Below, piece after piece: positions 48,411 to 57,190 of a stretch of 64,000 nucleotides of DNA (position 1 is its first letter; each line of letters starts with the position of its first letter). The stretch is from Mesorhizobium neociceri (GTDB lineage Bacteria; Pseudomonadota; Alphaproteobacteria; Rhizobiales; Rhizobiaceae): NCBI RefSeq assembly GCF_013520985.1, contig NZ_JACDTY010000002.1, positions 1-64,000 on the forward strand, given 5' to 3'. Position numbers and translations under genes: made by a program. The notes below the pieces were generated by a model, which did not search any database, was not told the origin of the DNA, and worked only from the letters and a program-made list of their open reading frames with translations.

Positions 48411-51400
48411 TTACTGACCGTTTGCGCCGTCTATCAGCAGCCCGTCTTGGTATCGCAACGATCCCTTGGCTACAGCAGCGGCGACCGCCGTTGAAATCAA
48501 TTGCCTCAATTGCGCGCTTGCGGCTTTGAAGCCCAGCATCCTGGCAATGCTCGTTCCAATTTCGGCCTCCGTCGCGCCGAGATTGGATCTGACCACCTCG
48601 ATGGCTCCTTGGGCAACTTCCTCCGACGAGATCATTTCGGGCCTACGCAATCCAGGGGACATGACGCCGCTGCGGTCCCGTAGCTGAATAGGCGCGCCAG
48701 GCTTGAAGCAGAAGTCGCCTCGCCGCGCCACCGCTCCCCGCGCTTCGGCGACAACAAGCCCACGCTCAATTGCGTCCTGAATTCGACCGCCGGCCCGCTG
48801 TAGGCCCCACGCATCCCGGATACGCGATACGACCTCGTCGAGATGGATTGGCGTCTCCGCAGCCACGACTTGCTCGACCAGCCCAGCCAGAAGACCGGTG
48901 GGCGTCTCGTGAAGTTCAAACTGGCCGGGCGGTTTCTGTACACTGGCTTCCGCGTAGGCCCGATCGGGTTCCGCGGCTCCGTTCGCGGTTTCCAAGCCGA
49001 TTTCGGTGACGCTACCTCGGTCGACCGTCACGACTTGTACAGCCGCCGCGCGACTTCTCTGGTTTCCCAACTCCGCCCGTTCAGCAAGTTCTCTCGTTGC
49101 AGCCTCGATCGCCGCCACCGTCCGCTCGAGCTGCTCGCGCGGGCGTTGGAACCAATCGGCGCTCCAGATGCGATGTATGATCCAGCCATGGTCTTCGAGC
49201 ACAGCCTGTCGCAGCCGATCCCGATCTCTGGCGGAGCGCGAGGAGTGATACTCGGCGCCGTCGCATTCGATCCCAATTAGATAGCGCCCTGGCCGCTCCG
49301 GATCAGCAACTGCAAGATCGATGAAGAAGCCTGCGATACCCACCTGCGCATGGACCTGATAGCCTCTTTCGATCAATGCGTTGGCCACCTGTTCCTCGAA
49401 GATGGAATCCATCTCTCGGGTCGTCGTCTGCGCAAGCGAGATACGTCCGGTCCTCGCGTAGTGCAAAAAGAGCTTGAAGGCGAAGACGCCCTTGCCCTTT
49501 GCTCGCTCTAGGTCGATGTCCTCATCTGTTATGGACGCGTACACCTCACAAGCTCGCTTGGCCCGGCTTATGAGGACGTTGAGACGACGCTCGCCGCCTT
49601 CCGAACCGAGTGGGCCGAAGCGCATGGCCATGTAACCCTGCGCATTCTTCGCGTACCCTACCGAGATCATGATCACATCCCGCTCGTCGCCTTGAACGTT
49701 CTCCAGGTTCTTGACGAAAAACGGCTCGCTCGGATGGGCGTGGAAGAATTCTTCCGTATCCGGATTCAACCGCCGCAGCGCTTCGAGCTCATCTTGGATC
49801 GCACGGCGTTGGCTGACCGAAAAAGTCGCAACACCAAGAGACTCTTGCGGATTCGACTTCGCATGACGGATGATCGCTTCTGCTACAGCCCGCGCCTCAA
49901 TCGGGTTCGTCCCTGTCCCGCCTGAATCGAACACTCCGTCCGGCACGTGATGGAACCGCAGCCCCATGCCGGCCTCTTGGGTATACGGACTTGGAACGAT
50001 GAAGAGCCGGTTCTCGTAGAACTGGCTATTCGACACGGCGATGAGCGATTGATGTCGGCTGCGATAGTGCCAGCGAAGCATGCGCTGTGGCAAACCGCGG
50101 GCCGTGAAGAGCCCGAGAATGCTCTCGATGTCAGCAACCTGCGCACCCTCGCCCTCGTCATCTTCTGATTGCGAGCCCGTCATCTTCGCAAAGAATGTCG
50201 TCGGCGGCAGCTGGCGTTCATCACCAACGACGACCACCTGGTTCGCTCTGGCAATTGCGCCGAGTGCGTCCACCGGCTGGATCTGAGACGCTTCGTCCAT
50301 AACCAGGAGGTCGAACGACATTCGACCGGGCGACAAGAACTGCGCCACCGAAAGTGGGCTCATCATGAATACCGGCTTCAACGCCTGGACAGCGGGCCCT
50401 GCCCTCAGCATCAACTGCCGGATAGGCATATGGCCTCTTTTGCGCGCCATCTCAGATCGAAGCAAACCGACAGGACCAGCTCCGCCATCCCTCGACGGGA
50501 TCTTGCGATGATGCGCGGTTACGACCTCGATGGCGCTAGCCTTGATCCTCTGCCGGTCCAAATCCGCAAAGTCGCGGACAGCCCTCGAATGTAGCTCGCC
50601 GTCAAACCTGCCGAGCTCTGGCTCCTTATTCGCCATCGCCGTGAGCATTTTCTCGTAAAAGCTCATGTCGAAGACCGATCGCGCCGATGCGATTGGAACC
50701 TGGCCGTTGGCTAGGCCGCCGATCAACTGTCCTAGTCCCGCCTTTTGGGCGCTCTCAGATCGTTCTTCGTAGGCAACCCATTTCGAGAGCTGTTCCTGAT
50801 GCTCGACCCAGCCCTCCAATCGGGCAATCAACTCGGCAATCACGACCTCAGAGAAATCGCCTACTCCGAACAAAGACGAAGCATCCGCTTTCAAATCCTC
50901 CGCAAGCGCCTTCAACTGCAGCGCCGCGGCTTGGGTCGCTTCTCGCGTCGCACGAGCCGATTTTGCGATCTCGACCCTGTCAGACAGACGCGCGACCAGA
51001 TGTCGGAGTGCGCTATTGTTTTTCAACCAGAGTTCAGCCTGCGTAAGCGCGACCCAGTTGGATCCTCGGCCGAGCCAAGATGAGCCGAATGCGGACCTGC
51101 CAAGGCCTTCAGCAGCATCGATCTCTTGAGCAAGCTTCTGCAGCGCGCCCAGGCGCCGTACAAGCTCCAGCCGATGCGACAACTGATCTGGCACTCTGGC
51201 CAGAACCACTCGAGACGCTTCGTCCGCTTGAGCCACGGATCGCGCCTTGACCTCCATCAGCTGCAGCGAAGCCCGCTCGGCGGAAGCCACATCACCCAGC
51301 ACGGACGGCGCGAGGTGGCCGAGATCGTTCCAGAAACCCTCGATCATCGGCCGGCCGATATCGATCACCTTGCGAACCCGGACCGCCCGCGCGCCCGCTT

Positions 51401-53981
51401 CGGCGCGCTCGGCCATCCGACCAGCAATAAGTCGCGGTTCCGAGCCAAGCCCCCTTAGCGTGCGCATCCATTCCACTAGAGCTAAGAGCGGTGCCGACGA
51501 GGATTTCTCACGGCGCCAATCTGCTCCAAAGGCGGAACGACCAAATGCGTCGCCATCACGAACCCTTGCGGCCGCGGCTTGCCCCTTCATCAACAAGTCT
51601 AGGAGACGCACTGTCTCCGTCGACGGCGCGTTGGGATCGACCAGAAGGGACCGCAGAAGGGCTTTGGCGCGACGGTAGTCGCCACTCAACGCCTTCAACA
51701 GTCCCGTATGGGTGGCGAGGGCTTGCCTTGTCGGTGCTACGTCCGTATTCCAGGCAGCATCGACAACTTTTCCCTTCAGTTCTGCTTGAACCGCCTCAAG
51801 CGCCGCGACGCTCTCGGCAAGCTCCGCCGCTTGTTCAAGTCCTGAGTCCCAAACGGTTGCCGCAAACGCTTCGGGGCTTGCGTCAGGGGCGGCCGCTACT
51901 CTCTCCCCAGTCACGATTAGTCTAACGAGACCTGCCAGCGTGTCTGGTACAACCGTTGACCCTAGCTCTTGGTTCAACCGCTCCGCTTCATCCCGCAAGC
52001 GCGGGAGCAGAACGGTCAGCTGGTGCGCGCGAACAAAGCCGTCTTTGGGAAAGTCCGATGGCAGTGTTGCAAGCTCTGTCTCGAGATCTTCAATTGGCGT
52101 GTCGATCGCCGTCGCCGCCAAATGCTGCGAAAGGTCTTCGAATTTGCGGGCGAAATCCGATCCTGTCCAAAGAAGTGATGCAATCTCCTTAGGATGGTCA
52201 TCCCACACCGGTGAGACCAACGCGTCGGCGGGGAGCTCTGGTGCGGACGCGAGCAGTTCTGCACGATCTTCTATGTCGCCGCTGTCGCTGAGAATTCGCG
52301 GGGCCTCGGCTTCGATCCGCGCGGCAATGTCGATCAGCTTTGCCTGCACGGCCTTCGCCTGATCGAGCAACGACCCGATGCGCGGGACGAGCCGCTCGAC
52401 GGTGGTTGGCAGTACGACATCCAAGCCTACCCCTCTCCAGGGGTGGTGGATGGGTAGCCCGATTTCGTTGATCCGTTGAGAGACCTCGTCCAGAAGCTTC
52501 CGGCGTGACGAAACGCCTTCACTCGTCCAATCGGTGGCACCTTCGAGCTCGATATCTACGGGCTTTTGCCCGTTCTGCCTCAGCCGGGTTAGCTGGCCGA
52601 AAACCTGGTAAGGGGTCAGGGAGGATGCGCCGAACGGAACATGCATCCGGTCGGCATGCGCATTGAGCTTGTCGCGCGCCTGCGACAACTGATCAGTGAG
52701 CGCAGACGGGAATTGTCCTCGAGGCGATCCGAGCTGCCAGGTACGACGCAGCTCCTCCAGCATCATGCGCTTGTTCGCCTTGTTGCTGTGGAGCTCCAGA
52801 CACACGTCCCCTACCCCGGCATTGTCGAGGCGGCGCTTCACGACCTCCAGCGCGGCCATTTTTTCGGCAACGAAAAGCACGGTCTTTCCGTCGGCCACGG
52901 CCGACGCGATAACGTTTGCAATTGTCTGCGATTTTCCTGTGCCGGGGGGACCTTGGATCACAAGATCGCGTCCCTTTCTTACGTCGTGGATCGCGAGCGT
53001 CTGGGAACTGTCGCTGTCGACGATATGCAACATCTCCGCAGGCGCGATGTGCGGATCAATCGCGATATCATCCGACATCAACGGCTCGCGTGCTTCAAAG
53101 CCGTCTGAAAGGAGCGAGCAGATCTTCGGCTGCTCGATGATCTTGGAGCCCTCGGGCCAGATCTCGGGATCAAGGTCCCGGTACATCAAGAACTTCGCGA
53201 ACGAAAAGAAGCCCAGGACCATGTCGTCCCGGAGCACCTCCCAACCCTCTTTGGTTGAAACCGCTTCGGCCACGGCACTGAGATACTTTGAGGCGTCGAA
53301 GTCGTCTCCCGCGTCGAAGCTCGGCATGGCGAGCTTGTGCATCCGATCGAGATAGAGCTCGAGGGAAAGGTTCGCGCTCTGATCCTCTGGCCTGGCGCGT
53401 AGCCGGAACTTCTCTCCAGCCGTTCCTCGCTCGAGCCGGACCGGCACCAAAATGAGCGGCGCTTGACGAATGTTTTCTTTGTTGTTGGGATCAATCCACT
53501 TCAGCATCCCCAGAGCTAAAAAGAGGATGTTGACGCCCTGCTCCTCTTCTAGAGTCCTGGCATCATGGTAGAGATCAAGAAGTCGACGTTGTAGCCCGGT
53601 TGGGGTCATCCGCGTCTGCAGTTTGGTGTCTGAATGTCGCGCAGACACCCCCCTATCGTCGACGTCATCGTCCTCTGGCTGAGCAAGGGAAATGGGGGAG
53701 AAATCAATGTCGTCTTCCGTGGCGGTACTTTCTTGGCCTGCCCTCGGTCTATCGGGCTTGCCGGCGAGGAAGGTAAAAACCTTCCCTTCGTTCGCCAGCA
53801 AACGATAGACCTCGGATGACCGCTCATCGACGATGTCGATCGTTTTCGCGCTCTTGGAAAACCGCGGCACGTTCAATAGCCGGTTGCGGGCGGAAAGATC
53901 GAGCAACTCCATCCTGGCGCGCTCGAGTTTCTCCTTCAGAGGCAGGTCGCTTTGGAAGACCGATTTTTCGACGTCAGACAA
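48411..53981 (-). CDS. DUF4011 - superfamily 1 helicase - Vsr/DUF559-like nuclease protein (Hhe-like defence candidate)
   Basis: A 1,856-residue protein; the start appears to be a TTG at 53981 behind a G-rich ribosome site. Residues about 15-250 are the DUF4011 domain (KLERARMELLDLSARNRLLN). A helicase follows, split by a long coiled-coil insert: Walker A GPPGTGKSQTIANVI at about 344-352, Walker B VMDEASQIQP near 1230 and later motifs (GDERQLPPTTFF, NVQGDERDVIMISVGY, LNVLISRAKR). Residues about 1560-1670 form a Vsr/DUF559-type nuclease (IDLAVADPERPGRYLIGIEC, then DGAEYHSS). A DUF3320-like helical domain is near 1750-1800. Proteins of this architecture are reported as the single-gene anti-phage system Hhe, as I recall. 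It appears intact. Confidence 0.85.
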   Translation of the reverse strand: MSDVEKSVFQSDLPLKEKLERARMELLDLSARNRLLNVPRFSKSAKTIDIVDERSSEVYRLLANEGKVFTFLAGKPDRPRAGQESTATEDDIDFSPISLAQPEDDDVDDRGVSARHSDTKLQTRMTPTGLQRRLLDLYHDARTLEEEQGVNILFLALGMLKWIDPNNKENIRQAPLILVPVRLERGTAGEKFRLRARPEDQSANLSLELYLDRMHKLAMPSFDAGDDFDASKYLSAVAEAVSTKEGWEVLRDDMVLGFFSFAKFLMYRDLDPEIWPEGSKIIEQPKICSLLSDGFEAREPLMSDDIAIDPHIAPAEMLHIVDSDSSQTLAIHDVRKGRDLVIQGPPGTGKSQTIANVIASAVADGKTVLFVAEKMAALEVVKRRLDNAGVGDVCLELHSNKANKRMMLEELRRTWQLGSPRGQFPSALTDQLSQARDKLNAHADRMHVPFGASSLTPYQVFGQLTRLRQNGQKPVDIELEGATDWTSEGVSSRRKLLDEVSQRINEIGLPIHHPWRGVGLDVVLPTTVERLVPRIGSLLDQAKAVQAKLIDIAARIEAEAPRILSDSGDIEDRAELLASAPELPADALVSPVWDDHPKEIASLLWTGSDFARKFEDLSQHLAATAIDTPIEDLETELATLPSDFPKDGFVRAHQLTVLLPRLRDEAERLNQELGSTVVPDTLAGLVRLIVTGERVAAAPDASPEAFAATVWDSGLEQAAELAESVAALEAVQAELKGKVVDAAWNTDVAPTRQALATHTGLLKALSGDYRRAKALLRSLLVDPNAPSTETVRLLDLLMKGQAAAARVRDGDAFGRSAFGADWRREKSSSAPLLALVEWMRTLRGLGSEPRLIAGRMAERAEAGARAVRVRKVIDIGRPMIEGFWNDLGHLAPSVLGDVASAERASLQLMEVKARSVAQADEASRVVLARVPDQLSHRLELVRRLGALQKLAQEIDAAEGLGRSAFGSSWLGRGSNWVALTQAELWLKNNSALRHLVARLSDRVEIAKSARATREATQAAALQLKALAEDLKADASSLFGVGDFSEVVIAELIARLEGWVEHQEQLSKWVAYEERSESAQKAGLGQLIGGLANGQVPIASARSVFDMSFYEKMLTAMANKEPELGRFDGELHSRAVRDFADLDRQRIKASAIEVVTAHHRKIPSRDGGAGPVGLLRSEMARKRGHMPIRQLMLRAGPAVQALKPVFMMSPLSVAQFLSPGRMSFDLLVMDEASQIQPVDALGAIARANQVVVVGDERQLPPTTFFAKMTGSQSEDDEGEGAQVADIESILGLFTARGLPQRMLRWHYRSRHQSLIAVSNSQFYENRLFIVPSPYTQEAGMGLRFHHVPDGVFDSGGTGTNPIEARAVAEAIIRHAKSNPQESLGVATFSVSQRRAIQDELEALRRLNPDTEEFFHAHPSEPFFVKNLENVQGDERDVIMISVGYAKNAQGYMAMRFGPLGSEGGERRLNVLISRAKRACEVYASITDEDIDLERAKGKGVFAFKLFLHYARTGRISLAQTTTREMDSIFEEQVANALIERGYQVHAQVGIAGFFIDLAVADPERPGRYLIGIECDGAEYHSSRSARDRDRLRQAVLEDHGWIIHRIWSADWFQRPREQLERTVAAIEAATRELAERAELGNQRSRAAAVQVVTVDRGSVTEIGLETANGAAEPDRAYAEASVQKPPGQFELHETPTGLLAGLVEQVVAAETPIHLDEVVSRIRDAWGLQRAGGRIQDAIERGLVVAEARGAVARRGDFCFKPGAPIQLRDRSGVMSPGLRRPEMISSEEVAQGAIEVVRSNLGATEAEIGTSIARMLGFKAASAQLRQLISTAVAAAVAKGSLRYQDGLLIDGANGQ

Positions 53982-54617
53982 CTACACCCCCCGCGCAGAA
54001 CGAAACACATAGAACCTACGCAATGGCAGTCGCAACAAAAAAACCAGCCGCTTCTGAAATTTGTGAATAAAAGGTTTCATGCCGGCTAGGCCTCAATATT
54101 TGTGAAACCGATCCGACGGGCTGCCTTCCCTCAAATCTCAAGCAATAGCTCCACTCCGGACGTATGGAACAATTGCCCAACCCAGAGACGCAATAGCACC
54201 ACCTTTTTGGCCCTGCTTGTCTCTCTTTTGTTCCAACCAACAGCACCAACCAACACTGTTTGGAACTTAATGATCTTATTGGAAAACTTTCAGATTCCGC
54301 GGTCGCAAGCTCTGGCGAGCACTCGGCTGCCATCTGACAACACGATCTCTCCCGGGCGCCGTAAGGTTACCAGCGGGCGTGGAAGATTTCACTTTCTGCG
54401 CCCCTTACTTGATACCCTTAGTGTAGGATGGTGATATGCCTCTTCTCAAGCCGCGAGCTCGACTGTATACAGAGAAAATTGGCTCTCGCCAGGCTGGCGT
54501 CGCATTCCGTCCTCTATTAGTAAAACAATAATTCGTGCAGGATTGGATTCGGCCGATCGGCCCTTTGAAATATGGTCGGAGACAACTAGCTGCTTGGGTA
54601 ATTTGTGGAGCATCGAA
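53982..54617. other. Divergent intergenic region between the helicase gene and mucR
   Basis: About 640 bases, AT-richer than its surroundings (for example around 54245-54300 and 54510-54540). It must hold promoters for both flanking genes. No gene is supported. Confidence 0.4.
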
Positions 54618-55067
54618 TTGGCTGACGAAGATCATAACCACTTGGGATCAGTCATCGAGCTCACGGCCAACATTGTTTCAGCTTATGTCAGCAAAAACGC
54701 CGTTCCTGTATCATCGCTGCCGGATCTCATCGAGAGTGTGAATTCGTCGTTGGCACGTATTGGTCGGCCGATCGAACCTGAAAAGCCAACACAGCCCCCT
54801 GCCGTTAACCCCAAGCGATCAGTGACGCCAGACTATATAATCTGCCTCGAGGACGGAAAGAAGTTCAGGTCGCTCAAGCGACACCTGACCACTCATTTCG
54901 GCCTCACACCCGACGAGTATCGGGAAAAATGGGGGCTGCCGCACAACTATCCGATGGTAGCTCCGAATTATTCGCAGAGCCGTTCGGTTCTCGCCAAATC
55001 GATCGGACTTGGACGTAAGGCAGCCGCGGCAGATAAGGCGCCGGCGAAGAAGGGAAAGACACGGTAG
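54618..55067 (+). CDS. MucR/Ros-family transcriptional regulator
   Basis: About 149 residues. The conserved block starts DEDHNHLGSVIELTANIVSA, and the zinc-finger region reads YIICLEDGKKFRSLKRHLTT followed by HFGLTPDEYREKWGLP. The second zinc-binding Cys of Ros is Asp here (CLED), as in most Mesorhizobium MucR homologues. The TTG at 54618 is my preferred start because GTGGAG precedes it and it matches the usual length; an ATG 25 codons upstream is open too. MucR proteins bind AT-rich promoter DNA in an H-NS-like way and could silence the flanking acquired genes (inference). Confidence 0.9.
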   Translation: MADEDHNHLGSVIELTANIVSAYVSKNAVPVSSLPDLIESVNSSLARIGRPIEPEKPTQPPAVNPKRSVTPDYIICLEDGKKFRSLKRHLTTHFGLTPDEYREKWGLPHNYPMVAPNYSQSRSVLAKSIGLGRKAAAADKAPAKKGKTR

Positions 55068-55103
55068 GTCAGGCACGCCTTTTCTCGTTCGGGGAGCTAG
55101 CAG

Positions 55104-55937
55104 TTGAAGAACGATCGGCAATCCCACCGACACCGGTCGCGCCTAGGGCGCGGGCGGCGAAGCTTCCTCGGCCACGTTTCCCGCGGCCGGACCGTTGCCA
55201 TCGTATCCCTAGCAGTCGCTGGCCTGTCTGCTTCAGCCTACGCCCTTTTTTCCCTAACGGGAGGCAACCACAGGGAACTTGGCTCAGTGATCGCCGACTG
55301 GACCACTGCAAGCCGACCGACCATCATGGGGACGGCCTCGGTTGTGGATGGTGACACGGTCGAGATCCACGGTCAGCGTATCCGTTTCAACGGTATCGAT
55401 GCACCCGAAAGCCGGCAGCTGTGCAAAGATGCTAATGGCCTGGATTATCCCTGCGGGCGTCGATCCGCCGAGGCCCTAGACACCTTTTTGGCCGTGTCTC
55501 GTCCAGCACAATGCACGTTCGTGGCATGGGACAGGTATCACCGCTTCGTCGGCGATTGTCGCCGGGCCGATGGCGCCAGTGTTGGTTCCTGGATGGTCAA
55601 ACACGGTCAGGCTCTGGATTGGCCTCGCTACAGCCACGGCGCGTATGCTGAACAGCAGGCGCAAGCGAAAGCAGCGAAAGTCGGATTGTGGACTGGTGAG
55701 TTCGAAGCGCCATGGGACTGGCGCGCCGATCATTCTGACGATCCAAAGCCGTCAACGAACCGCAAGTTGGGTGTGATCACCCCAAGTAAGATAGCGCAGA
55801 GCTATTCCTGCCAGCCTCGACGCTACTGCTCTCAGATTTCCTCCTGCGAAGAGGCGCATTGGTACCTTAACAATTGCTCATGGGGCAGGAAGCTGGACCG
55901 TGATGGCGACGGGATTCCTTGCGAGGGCCTCTGCTGA
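55104..55937 (+). CDS. Membrane-anchored thermonuclease with C-terminal excalibur domain
   Basis: A 277-residue protein; the TTG at 55104 is preceded by GGGGAG. A basic N-terminus and one hydrophobic segment (about 30-50, TVAIVSLAVAGLSASAYALF) suggest an anchored or secreted enzyme. Residues about 75-205 are a staphylococcal-nuclease domain: VVDGDTVEIHGQRIRFNGID followed by APESRQ, with further conserved parts DRYHRFVGDC and GLWTGEFEAPWDWR. The C-terminal 40 residues are an excalibur-type calcium-binding motif (CSWGRKLDRDGDGIPCEGLC). It is convergent with, and 35 bases from, the five-gene membrane operon. It would degrade nucleic acid outside the cytoplasm. Confidence 0.88.
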   Translation: MKNDRQSHRHRSRLGRGRRSFLGHVSRGRTVAIVSLAVAGLSASAYALFSLTGGNHRELGSVIADWTTASRPTIMGTASVVDGDTVEIHGQRIRFNGIDAPESRQLCKDANGLDYPCGRRSAEALDTFLAVSRPAQCTFVAWDRYHRFVGDCRRADGASVGSWMVKHGQALDWPRYSHGAYAEQQAQAKAAKVGLWTGEFEAPWDWRADHSDDPKPSTNRKLGVITPSKIAQSYSCQPRRYCSQISSCEEAHWYLNNCSWGRKLDRDGDGIPCEGLC

Positions 55938-55972
55938 TCTGTCGGGGCGCGGATCGGGCCAGCTTCGCTCGT

Positions 55973-57133
55973 TTAGAAACCAGCCGTCAGGCTCCGCTGC
56001 CCCGCCGAAGGCGACGACGTTCGGGCTGCGCCATGCACTTGGGCCAATGCTAATATAGCCTGGCAAAATGGCTGACTGACATTCGTTTTCGAGAATTCAA
56101 CGAGTTCATTCAGCCCGCTCGCGCTAGACAGACGCAATGCCTCATATCGGCAGATCGGAATCTGCCGATTGTTTTTGAACCGCCTGTCGGGGCCGCCGCT
56201 TTTGTTTGGATGTGCCCAAGTATGTCCTACGACCTGAGCATCGGACGGAACTTGGCCGGTCTCGATGAAATTGCTCGGTGCAAATTGGGTTCGAAGGTCG
56301 CCATAGCCGACCGCGCCGTACCGGTTTCCGTCCTTTATAAGGACAAGGTCCGGCATGAAATAGAGCACTTGTCGGCCAACGTGAATTGAAGGCGGCGTGA
56401 CATTGCTGCGAACAACGATCGGTAAGGTGCTTGCAAGTGTCGTCGGCTTTTTATCGACCAGCATGCTAGCGCCGGCGTTGCGCTTCCAAGTCGTCAGATC
56501 CTCGATCTTGCCCCCTGCCGCCACATGCCACCTTCCGGCGCAACCGGTGAGCGTCTCGAAAGCGGCCACCAGCCTACCATAGGCAGCCTCGGCGTCTTGT
56601 TCCAGATCATAGAAAAGCACGCTCACCCGGCGATAGCCGTCAAACCATTTGCCTATCAGCATGCCCGGTAGAAAGGCACCTGTCCCCAGCACCGGCCCTA
56701 CACCTCCGATCGCTTTGCCGACGAGGAAGCCTACGATGCCGAATAAGACTGCCAGTATCACGGAGAGCCGCCTTTGGGACTGCCTGGCATTGATTTCGTC
56801 CAGCACATCGGAAGAGGTCTCATCGCGCATGTCCATCACGTCGCCGGACTCGATCTCCCTCATCATGACACCATCGGCGACGTATTCCGGCGCTGACGGT
56901 TGCGGCTGTATCTGCGGCGTTTGAGGCGCCGGCTGTCGAGCGATGTTTTTTGCGCCGGCCTTTCCGAGCGTGCCGCGATAATAGAGACCGCCAACGCCGG
57001 CATGAATGTAATGGCCCCGTGGCCCTGTCCCGATCCGAAGGCCCTTCACGCCGACGGAGACGCCAACGCCGCCCGATGAAAAGTTGAACCGGAACGGTCC
57101 TGCGCTGACCGATTTGCGAAGGTAAAAACCCAT
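55973..57133 (-). CDS. DUF4236-domain membrane protein, last gene of the five-gene operon
   Basis: About 386 residues from MGFYLRKSVSAGPFRFNFSS, the canonical opening of DUF4236, which continues GGVGVSVGVKGLRIGTGPRG and GLYYRGTLGKAG. A 19-codon extension to a GTG at 57190 is possible. One or two hydrophobic segments occur near residues 125-165 (VILAVLFGIVGFLVGKAIGG). The C-terminal two-thirds is a soluble alpha-beta region I do not recognise. It starts about 57 bases after the stop of the OmpA-like gene. Function unknown; association with the upstream channel genes suggests a role in the same complex. Confidence 0.8.
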   Translation of the reverse strand: MGFYLRKSVSAGPFRFNFSSGGVGVSVGVKGLRIGTGPRGHYIHAGVGGLYYRGTLGKAGAKNIARQPAPQTPQIQPQPSAPEYVADGVMMREIESGDVMDMRDETSSDVLDEINARQSQRRLSVILAVLFGIVGFLVGKAIGGVGPVLGTGAFLPGMLIGKWFDGYRRVSVLFYDLEQDAEAAYGRLVAAFETLTGCAGRWHVAAGGKIEDLTTWKRNAGASMLVDKKPTTLASTLPIVVRSNVTPPSIHVGRQVLYFMPDLVLIKDGNRYGAVGYGDLRTQFAPSNFIETGQVPSDAQVVGHTWAHPNKSGGPDRRFKNNRQIPICRYEALRLSSASGLNELVEFSKTNVSQPFCQAILALAQVHGAARTSSPSAGQRSLTAGF

Positions 57134-57190
57134 CCCCCTGAGCCCCCATCTGATTGCTGTGAACGCTAGGTCACAACCATTCTTTCCCAC

